Positions 1 through 5,701 of a stretch of DNA of 13,948 nt are shown here, piece after piece. The stretch is taken from contig JAURLF010000221.1 in the NCBI GenBank assembly GCA_030831375.1, forward strand, positions 1 to 13,948, written 5' to 3'. The number at the start of each line of letters is the position of its first letter. Position 1 is the first letter of the stretch. Source of the DNA: Gaiellales bacterium (GTDB lineage Bacteria; Actinomycetota; Thermoleophilia; Gaiellales; F1-60-MAGs149). A program made the translations under genes and the position numbers. Below the pieces are notes generated by a model. It ran no database searches. It saw only the letters and a program-made list of their open reading frames with translations, and was not told the DNA's origin.

Positions 1-252
1 ACGCGCGACCTGCACGCGCGGCCGCTGCACCCGTACACGCGGCGACTGTTCGACGCCACCCCGGATCTGCACGGCTCGGGGGCCGTGCAGCCGATCCCGG
101 GCGCTCCCCCGCGCCTCGATCACGATCAGCCGGGCTGCTGGTTCGAGCCGCGCTGCGACCGCGCGCTGGCGGCTTGCGCCGCAGCGCGCCCTCCGCGCCG
201 CGATGGTGCGCCCGGCCAGCACGGCTGGTGCCACCGCGAGGGCGGCGCATGA
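1..252 (+). CDS. OppD/DppD-type ABC transporter ATPase, C-terminal end (partial)
   Basis: Only the last 83 residues are in the window; the gene begins upstream. The piece opens with RPLHPYTRRLF, which matches the HPYTxxL segment that follows the nucleotide-binding domain in oligopeptide/dipeptide (Opp/Dpp) importer ATPases. It then has four cysteines (residues 46, 52, 59 and 77 of the visible part, GCWFEPRC..C..WCH), the family's C-terminal cysteine motif. Some DppD-type proteins are known to bind a [4Fe-4S] cluster through this motif. The stop TGA at 250-252 overlaps the ATG of the next gene (ATGA), so the two ATPases are very probably translationally coupled and form the paired ATPase subunits of one importer. 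The nucleotide-binding motifs are outside the window, so substrate and completeness cannot be judged. Confidence 0.9.
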   Translation, partial: TRDLHARPLHPYTRRLFDATPDLHGSGAVQPIPGAPPRLDHDQPGCWFEPRCDRALAACAAARPPRRDGAPGQHGWCHREGGA

Positions 253-1196
253 GCGAGCGACTGCTCGACGTCGCGGATCTCGAGGTCCGCTACCGCACGG
301 CGCGCCGCCAGCAGGTGCGCGCGGTCGACGGCGTCTCGCTGCACGTCGACGCCGGCGAGTTGGTGGCGCTCGTCGGCGAGTCCGGCTGCGGCAAGACGAC
401 GACCGCGCAGGCGGTCATGCGGATGGCGCCGATCGCTGCCGGCCGCGTCGCCTTCCGCGGCCGCGACATCACATCTCTCTCGCAGCGCGAGATGCGCCCC
501 GTCCGACGCGAGCTCCAGCTGATCTTCCAGGACCCGTACGAGTCCCTCGACCCGCGCTTCCGGGTCCGCGACACCGTGGCCGAGCCGCTCGACATCCACG
601 GCGTGCGAGACCGGCGCGATGAGCGCCTGCGCGAGGCCCTCGAGCGGGCCGGGCTGACCCCGCCTGAGCTCTACCTCGACCGCTTTCCGCACGAGCTGTC
701 CGGCGGGCAGCGCCAGCGCGTCGCCATCGCAGCCTCCCTCGTCCTCGAGCCGCGGCTCCTGCTCGCCGACGAGCCGGTGTCGATGCTGGACGTGTCTGTG
801 CGGGCGGGGATCCTGAACCTGCTTGACGGCCTGCGCGCCGGCGGCCTCGGGATCCTGATGATCACGCACGACCTGTCCACGGCCGCGCATTACGCCGACC
901 GGATCTGCGTGATGTACCTCGGCCGCATCGTCGAGGAGGGACCGGCGGCGGCGGTCATCGGGGCGCCGCGGCACCCGTACACCCGCGCCCTCGTATCGGT
1001 CGTGCCCCAGCCCGACCCCGACGCTCGGTCGGCGCCGGAGATCCTGCAGGGCGAGACCCCGAACCCGGCCGACGTGCCGACGGGCTGCCGCTTCCATCCG
1101 CGTTGCCCCGTCGCGCAGGATCGCTGCCGCACGGACGACCCGGCGCTGCGCGACGCGGGCGAGCCGGGCCAGCGCGCCGCCTGCCACTACGCCTGA
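249..1196 (+). CDS. OppF/DppF-type ABC transporter ATP-binding protein
   Basis: A 315-residue cytoplasmic ATPase that would power uptake of peptides or related solutes together with the preceding ATPase and two permeases encoded upstream. Visible motifs: Walker A GESGCGKT (43-50), Q-loop FQDP (93-96), signature LSGGQRQR (150-157), Walker B LLLADEP (170-176), H-loop His207, then HPYTRAL (242-248) and four C-terminal cysteines (280, 286, 293, 312) typical of Opp/Dpp ATPases. The stretch after Walker B reads DEPVSMLDVSVRAG, with Met in place of the commoner Ala; I recall this variant also in oligosaccharide importers of the Opp family, so the substrate need not be a peptide. The ATG at 249 is chosen because it overlaps the previous stop as ATGA and MSERLLDVADLEV is a normal N-terminus; the open frame extends to a TTG at 174, but that part would lie inside the upstream gene. 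It is the last gene of its operon; recQ follows after 31 nt with its own promoter-like sequence. Confidence 0.95.
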   Translation: MSERLLDVADLEVRYRTARRQQVRAVDGVSLHVDAGELVALVGESGCGKTTTAQAVMRMAPIAAGRVAFRGRDITSLSQREMRPVRRELQLIFQDPYESLDPRFRVRDTVAEPLDIHGVRDRRDERLREALERAGLTPPELYLDRFPHELSGGQRQRVAIAASLVLEPRLLLADEPVSMLDVSVRAGILNLLDGLRAGGLGILMITHDLSTAAHYADRICVMYLGRIVEEGPAAAVIGAPRHPYTRALVSVVPQPDPDARSAPEILQGETPNPADVPTGCRFHPRCPVAQDRCRTDDPALRDAGEPGQRAACHYA

Positions 1197-1221
1197 CGGG
1201 CGCCGGGCCGGCTCGTAGACT
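1193..1221 (+). promoter_or_regulatory. candidate promoter of the recQ gene (leaderless)
   Basis: CTGACG at 1193-1198 (similar to TTGACA) and TAGACT at 1216-1221 (TANNNT -10 form) are 17 nt apart. A transcription start 7 nt after the -10 box falls exactly on the GTG at 1228, predicting a leaderless mRNA. No Shine-Dalgarno sequence precedes this GTG, which fits. The -35 box overlaps the end of the upstream ATPase gene. Inference from pattern only. Confidence 0.5.
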
Positions 1222-1228
1222 GGCCCGG
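1203..1228. repeat. inverted repeat flanking the recQ -10 box
   Basis: CCGGGCC (1203-1209) and GGCCCGG (1222-1228) are perfect 7-bp inverted arms around a 12-nt centre that contains the TAGACT -10 box. No T tract follows, so it is not a convincing terminator. It could be an operator on the DNA or a chance GC-rich palindrome. Confidence 0.4.
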
Positions 1229-3033
1229 TGACCCCGGACCCCGACATCCTGCTGCGCGAGGTCTTCGGGCACGAGGGCTTCCGGCCCGGGCAGCGCGACG
1301 CCGTCGAGGCCGCGCTCGCGGGCCGCGACGCCTTGGTGGTGATGCCGACGGGCTCGGGCAAGTCGCTCTGCTACCAGCTGCCGGCGCTCGGCGCCCTGCG
1401 CCTGACGATCGTCGTGTCGCCGCTGCTGGCCCTGATGCGCGACCAGGTCGAGGCGCTGCGCGCCCTCGGCCGCGACGACGTCGCGGCGCTCTCCTCCGAC
1501 ACGCCGCCCGACGAGGTCGAGCGCGTCCTGGCCTCCCTGACGGGTGGCGGCGCCAGCCTGCTCGACGACGCGCAGGCGGTACGGCTCCTCTACGTCGCGC
1601 CGGAGCGCTTCGCGAACGCGCGCTTCGCCGCCGCCCTCGCCGAGGCCGAAGTCGACCTGCTCGTGGTCGACGAGGCGCACTGCCTGAGCGAATGGGGCCA
1701 TGACTTCCGACCCGACTACGGGCGCCTCGCGCAGGTGCGCGAGCGCATCGCCCCGCGCGCGGTGATGGCGCTGACGGCGACCGCGACCCGTGCCACCTCG
1801 CTCGACATCATCCGCCGGCTCGGACTCGTCGACCCGGTCGAGGTGCACACGGGCTTCGACCGCCCGAACCTCGCCTTCGACGCGATCGAGGCGGCCGGCA
1901 AGGCGCGCCGGCTGCAGCTCCTCGAGCACGGCCTCGCAGACCCCGCGCAGCGCCCCGCGATCGTCTACGTGCGCACCCGCAAGGACTGCGAGATGGTCGC
2001 CGAGTCCCTGACCGCGGCGGGCCTGCCCGTGGCCGCCTACCACGCCGGCCTCGAGCGCGGCGAGCGCCAGGCCCGCCAGGACGCCTTCATGGCCTCGGGC
2101 GAGCGCGTGATGGTGGCCACGACCGCGTTCGGGATGGGCGTCGACAAGGCCGACATCCGCTCCGTCTGGCACTGGGGCCTGCCCCAGTCGATCGAGGCGT
2201 ACTCGCAGGAGTCGGGCCGCGCCGGACGCGACGGCGCCCCCGCGCGCTGCGTGCTCCTGCACTCGCCCGGCGACCGCGGCGTCCTCGGCGCCCTCATCCG
2301 CCGCGCCTCGTTCGGCGCCGACGAGGTCAACCGCGTCCTCGCCGCGCTCGCCGGGGTCGCCGAGCCCGGCACGGGCGCCTTCGCCGTCAATCCGCTCGAG
2401 CTGGCCCGCATGGCGGACGCGGGCGAGGACGACGTGCGCGCATGGCTGGCGAGCGCCGAGGCGGTCGGCGCGGCCGAGCTCGAGCCCGGCTCGTCGCAGA
2501 CGTGGCGCGGGCGGATCCGGCTGCGCCGCCTCGGCGCCGACCGGGCCGAGGAGGTGCGCCTGCGGGCGCGCAGGATCGACGGCGGCCGCTGGGACCGCCT
2601 CGACGCGGCGCAGGCGTACGCCGCGGGCGAGACGTGTCGGCGGCGCGCGCTGCTCGCCTACTTCGGCGACGACGAGGAGCCGCGCGCCGACGCGCGCTGC
2701 TGCGACGTCTGCGACCCGATCGCGGTGCCCGCGGAGACGGCCGCGACGCGCGCCCGCGCGCGCAAGGGCCGCACGGTCGAGATCCCCGCCGATGCGCCGG
2801 TCGCGCTCGTGGAGCGGCTCAGGGCGTGGCGCTCGGAGACGGCGAAGGCGCAGGGCGTCCCCGCCTACGTGGTCGCCAAGGACGCGACGCTGCACGCGAT
2901 CGCCGCGACGCGCCCCACGGGGCCCGACGCCCTCGGGGCGCTGCCCGGCGTCGGCCCCGCCTTCCTCGAGCGGCACGCGACGTCCGTGCTGGCGCTCATC
3001 GCCGACTGGGCCGACGACCCGCTCGCCGCCTAG
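1228..3033 (+). CDS. recQ: RecQ-family ATP-dependent DNA helicase
   Basis: A 601-residue superfamily 2 DNA helicase, expected to unwind DNA 3'-5' in recombination and fork repair. Helicase motifs are complete: Walker A TGSGKS (41-46), DEAH (148-151) followed by the RecQ aromatic-rich loop (SEWGHDFRPDY, 154-164), TATAT (183-187) and motif VI QESGRAGRDG (327-336). Zinc-type cysteines are C470, C491, C492 and C495 (CRRRALLAYFG...RCCDVC). An HRDC-like helical domain occupies about 522-592 (LGALPGVGP). About 134 residues separate motif VI from the first zinc cysteine, far more than in E. coli RecQ, and the part around 388-435 looks winged-helix-like. There is no room for a winged helix between the cysteines and HRDC. 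Domain order thus differs from classical RecQ and may be nearer to the RqlH-like clade, though RqlH is described as lacking HRDC. The start is the GTG placed exactly 7 nt after a TAGACT box; no in-frame alternative looks better. ilvD follows in the same direction. Confidence 0.95.
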   Translation: MTPDPDILLREVFGHEGFRPGQRDAVEAALAGRDALVVMPTGSGKSLCYQLPALGALRLTIVVSPLLALMRDQVEALRALGRDDVAALSSDTPPDEVERVLASLTGGGASLLDDAQAVRLLYVAPERFANARFAAALAEAEVDLLVVDEAHCLSEWGHDFRPDYGRLAQVRERIAPRAVMALTATATRATSLDIIRRLGLVDPVEVHTGFDRPNLAFDAIEAAGKARRLQLLEHGLADPAQRPAIVYVRTRKDCEMVAESLTAAGLPVAAYHAGLERGERQARQDAFMASGERVMVATTAFGMGVDKADIRSVWHWGLPQSIEAYSQESGRAGRDGAPARCVLLHSPGDRGVLGALIRRASFGADEVNRVLAALAGVAEPGTGAFAVNPLELARMADAGEDDVRAWLASAEAVGAAELEPGSSQTWRGRIRLRRLGADRAEEVRLRARRIDGGRWDRLDAAQAYAAGETCRRRALLAYFGDDEEPRADARCCDVCDPIAVPAETAATRARARKGRTVEIPADAPVALVERLRAWRSETAKAQGVPAYVVAKDATLHAIAATRPTGPDALGALPGVGPAFLERHATSVLALIADWADDPLAA

Positions 3034-3057
3034 GCCTCTGCGCATCCGGAGGGCGGC

Positions 3058-3063
3058 TACGAT
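3058..3063 (+). promoter_or_regulatory. candidate -10 box of ilvD
   Basis: TACGAT in the context CGGCTACGATG. A start 7 nt downstream (3070) would give a one-base leader before the ATG at 3071. There is no good -35 hexamer. The competing reading is that GGAGGG at 3048-3053 is a Shine-Dalgarno for the ATG at 3062 on a transcript coming from recQ. Confidence 0.4.
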
Positions 3064-3070
3064 GCCGCCC

Positions 3071-4738
3071 ATGAGCACCTCCCGCCGCCCCTCCGACGAC
3101 ATCACCAAGGGCTTCCGCCGCGCCCCCGCCCGCGCCATGCTGCGCGCCGTCGGCCTGACGGACGAGGACTTCACCAAGCCGCAGATGGCCGTCGCGACCT
3201 CGTGGAACCAGGTCACGCCCTGCAACTACCACCTCGACAAGCTCGCGGTCGACGCACAGCGCGGCGTCAACGAAGCCGGCGCGGTGGCGCTGATCTTCAA
3301 CACGATCGCCGTCTCCGACGGCATCGCCATGGGGCACGAGGGCATGCGCGCCTCGCTCGTCTCGCGCGAGAACATCGCCGACGCGTACGAGCTCGTGATG
3401 CACGCCGAGCGCTTCGACGGCGCCGTCACCATCGCGGGCTGCGACAAGAGCCTGCCCGGCATGCTGATGGGGATGGCCCGCCTCGACCTGCCGGGCTGCT
3501 TCCTCTACGGCGGCACGATCATGCCCGGCAAGTTCCGCGGCAAGGACGTCAACATCCAGGACGTCTTCGAGGCCGTCGGCGCCGTCGCCAAGGGCACGAT
3601 GTCGGAGGAGGACCTGCTCGAGCTCGAGAAGGAGGCCTGCCCCGGCGCGGGCTCCTGCGGCGGCATGTTCACCGCCAACACGATGGCCTCGATCGGCGAG
3701 GCGATCGGCATGGCGCCGATCGGATCGTCGTCGGCCCCCGCCACGCACGAGCGGCGCCACGCCTGGGCCCGCAAGGCCGGCGAGATCGCCGTCAACGCCG
3801 TCGAGCAGGGCCTGACGCCGCGGCGGATCATGACCAAGAAGGCCTTCGAGAACGCGATCATGGTCGTCAACGCCGGCGGCGGCTCGACGAACGCCGTGCT
3901 GCACCTGATGGCGATCGCGCACGAGTGCGGCGTCGACCTGCAGCTCGAGGACTTCAACCGCATCGCGGCCCGCACCCCCCACATCGCGGACCTCAAGCCC
4001 GGCGGCCAGTTCGTGATGGCCGACCTCGACAAGGTCGGTGGCGTGCCCGTGATGCTGAAGGAGCTGCTCGACGCGGGCCTGCTCCACGGCGACACCCTGA
4101 CCGTGACCGGTCAGACGATGGCGGAGGCCCTCGCCGACGCCCCCAACGCCGACGGCACGATCGTGCGCCCGATGTCGGACCCGGTCCACACGGACGGCGG
4201 CCTGATCGTGCTGCACGGCACGGCCGCCCCCGACGGCGCCGTCGTCAAGGTCGCCTCCACCGGCATCCGCCAGTTCCGCGGTCCGGCGCGCGTCTTCTCC
4301 GGCGAGGAGGCCGCGATGGACGCCGTGGTCGAGGGCCGCATCGCCGACGGCGACGTGATCGTTATCCGGGACGAGGGCCCCGTCGGCGGCCCCGGCATGC
4401 GCGAGATGCTCGGCGTCACGGGCGCCGTGATGGGCGCCGGCCTCGGCGAGACCGTCGCCCTGATCACCGACGGGCGCTTCTCCGGCGCCACGCGCGGCTT
4501 CTGCATCGGCCACGTCTGCCCCGAGAGCGTCAAGGGCGGCCCGATCGGCCTGATGGAGGAGGGCGACATCATCTCGATCGACGTCGCCGAGCACCGCCTC
4601 GACCTCGAGGTCGACGAGGCCGAGCTGGAGCGCCGCCGCGCCGCCTACCAGCCGCCGACGCCGAAGTACCCGCGCGGCGCGCTGCACAAGTACGCGCTGC
4701 TCGTCGGGCCGGCGTCGAAGGGCGCCGTGCTCGACTGA
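3071..4738 (+). CDS. ilvD: dihydroxy-acid dehydratase (valine/isoleucine biosynthesis)
   Basis: Dehydrates 2,3-dihydroxy-isovalerate and 2,3-dihydroxy-3-methylvalerate to the 2-keto acids in the third common step of branched-chain amino acid synthesis; cytosolic iron-sulfur enzyme. At 555 residues it has the usual full length. Numbered from the ATG at 3071, the three cluster-type cysteines are C51 (TPCN), C124 (GCDKS) and C196 (GSCGGMFTANTM), which suits the [2Fe-2S] IlvD type. D83, D125 and K126 match the Mg site including the carbamylated lysine, and S471 in GRFSGATRG fits the catalytic serine. The start is uncertain by three codons: the ATG at 3062 has GGAGGG 8 nt upstream, whereas the ATG at 3071 fits a leaderless start behind TACGAT, the pattern seen at recQ, dtd and the methyltransferase gene. 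No other ilv or leu gene is nearby. The gene converges with the MBL hydrolase gene, one base separating the stops. Confidence 0.96.
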   Translation: MSTSRRPSDDITKGFRRAPARAMLRAVGLTDEDFTKPQMAVATSWNQVTPCNYHLDKLAVDAQRGVNEAGAVALIFNTIAVSDGIAMGHEGMRASLVSRENIADAYELVMHAERFDGAVTIAGCDKSLPGMLMGMARLDLPGCFLYGGTIMPGKFRGKDVNIQDVFEAVGAVAKGTMSEEDLLELEKEACPGAGSCGGMFTANTMASIGEAIGMAPIGSSSAPATHERRHAWARKAGEIAVNAVEQGLTPRRIMTKKAFENAIMVVNAGGGSTNAVLHLMAIAHECGVDLQLEDFNRIAARTPHIADLKPGGQFVMADLDKVGGVPVMLKELLDAGLLHGDTLTVTGQTMAEALADAPNADGTIVRPMSDPVHTDGGLIVLHGTAAPDGAVVKVASTGIRQFRGPARVFSGEEAAMDAVVEGRIADGDVIVIRDEGPVGGPGMREMLGVTGAVMGAGLGETVALITDGRFSGATRGFCIGHVCPESVKGGPIGLMEEGDIISIDVAEHRLDLEVDEAELERRRAAYQPPTPKYPRGALHKYALLVGPASKGAVLD

Positions 4739-4739
4739 G

Positions 4740-5696
4740 CTAGGCGGCCCCGAAGCGGTACGGGTCGGGCTGCACGGCCCGCCCGTCGGCGACGAGGCGC
4801 TCGAGGTGCGCGAGCGCCTCGACGAGGGCGAAGCGGCGCTCGTGCATGCCGTGCCCGTCGGGCCAGATCACCGCGGCCACGTCCATCGCGCTCTCGGCGC
4901 CGTCCTCGAGCGCGCCGAGCGCGACGAGGAGGCGCTCGTCGTGCATCGCGCGGATCTCGCGGGCCCGGGCCGGCACGTCCTCGATCGGCGCGCGGTGGCC
5001 GCCATGGGCGATCCGCGGGTCGAGCGCGGCGAGCCGCTCCAGCGTCTCGAAGTAGCGGCCGAGCGGGTCGAAGGCCGTGTCCTCCCAGCGGCCCACGTTG
5101 GGGCTGATGGTGGCGAGGATGACGTCGCCGCCGAAGAGGCGGCCGTCGTCGCCCATCAGCGCGATGTGGCCGTCGGCGTGGCCCGGCAGGTGCAGCACCT
5201 CGAACGACGCGCCCGCGACGTCGAGCCGGTCGCCCTCGTCGACGAGCAGCGTCGGCTCGGGGATCGAGACGGGCGAGCCCTCCTCGTCGTCGGCGGCCTC
5301 GCGCGCCATCTCCTCCGCCATGCCGTGCCCGTGCATGTGCTCGTAGACGACCTCGAAGCCCTGCTCGACCCAGGCGTTGCGGCACAGCGCGGCGTCAACC
5401 CGGCCCTGCACGACCTCGTCGGGGCGCACGAGCTCGGCGAGCGGGCCGCCGCAGCCGACGTGATCGGGGTGGTAGTGCGTGATCACGAGTCGGCCGATCC
5501 GCGGGTTGCCGAGGCCCTCGAGCACCGCCCGCCAGCGGGCGATGGTGCCGGGCGTGCCGAGGCCCGCGTCGATGATCGTCCAGCCCTGCGGGTCCTCGAG
5601 CGCGTAGCAGTGCACGTGGTCGAGCGCCCACGGCAGCGGCATCGTGATGCGGTGCGCCCCCTCGCCGAGGGGCGTGACGACGGCGTCGCGCGCCAC
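4740..5696 (-). CDS. metallo-beta-lactamase-fold hydrolase, last gene of the infB operon
   Basis: A 318-residue MBL-superfamily hydrolase of the glyoxalase II-like type; the substrate is not recognisable. The metal ligands are all present: HYHPDH (74-79, giving H74, H76, D78, H79), H173 in LPGHADGH, D191 in GGDVI and H234 in HGGH. This supports an active binuclear zinc enzyme acting on thioesters, lactones or similar bonds. There is no signal peptide or membrane segment. The C-terminal ~80 residues are helical and end in YRFGAA, as in the MBL proteins with a C-terminal helix-turn-helix-like extension. The GTG start at 5696 is chosen because it lies 5 nt after the infB stop and begins MARDAVVTPL, a normal MBL N-terminus; a frame reading further upstream would run inside infB. 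Co-transcription with infB is very likely. In many bacteria rbfA and truB occupy this place, so the location is unusual, but nothing in the sequence ties it to ribosome assembly. Confidence 0.88.
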   Translation of the reverse strand: MARDAVVTPLGEGAHRITMPLPWALDHVHCYALEDPQGWTIIDAGLGTPGTIARWRAVLEGLGNPRIGRLVITHYHPDHVGCGGPLAELVRPDEVVQGRVDAALCRNAWVEQGFEVVYEHMHGHGMAEEMAREAADDEEGSPVSIPEPTLLVDEGDRLDVAGASFEVLHLPGHADGHIALMGDDGRLFGGDVILATISPNVGRWEDTAFDPLGRYFETLERLAALDPRIAHGGHRAPIEDVPARAREIRAMHDERLLVALGALEDGAESAMDVAAVIWPDGHGMHERRFALVEALAHLERLVADGRAVQPDPYRFGAA

Positions 5697-5701
5697 GGGC
5701 C

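Noticed and set aside
174..248. An earlier TTG start for the OppF-type ATPase.
   Set aside because: It would add an Arg/Pro-rich leader encoded inside the upstream ATPase's conserved cysteine motif; the ATG in the ATGA overlap is far better.
1203..1228. A terminator after the oppF gene.
   Set aside because: The hairpin has a 12-nt loop, no T tract and overlaps the recQ start codon.
955..3225. A 756-residue minus-strand frame antisense to recQ and the ATPase end.
   Set aside because: It is Arg/Ala/Gly/Val/Asp-rich with no recognisable motif and is fully explained by the register effect over a certain recQ gene.
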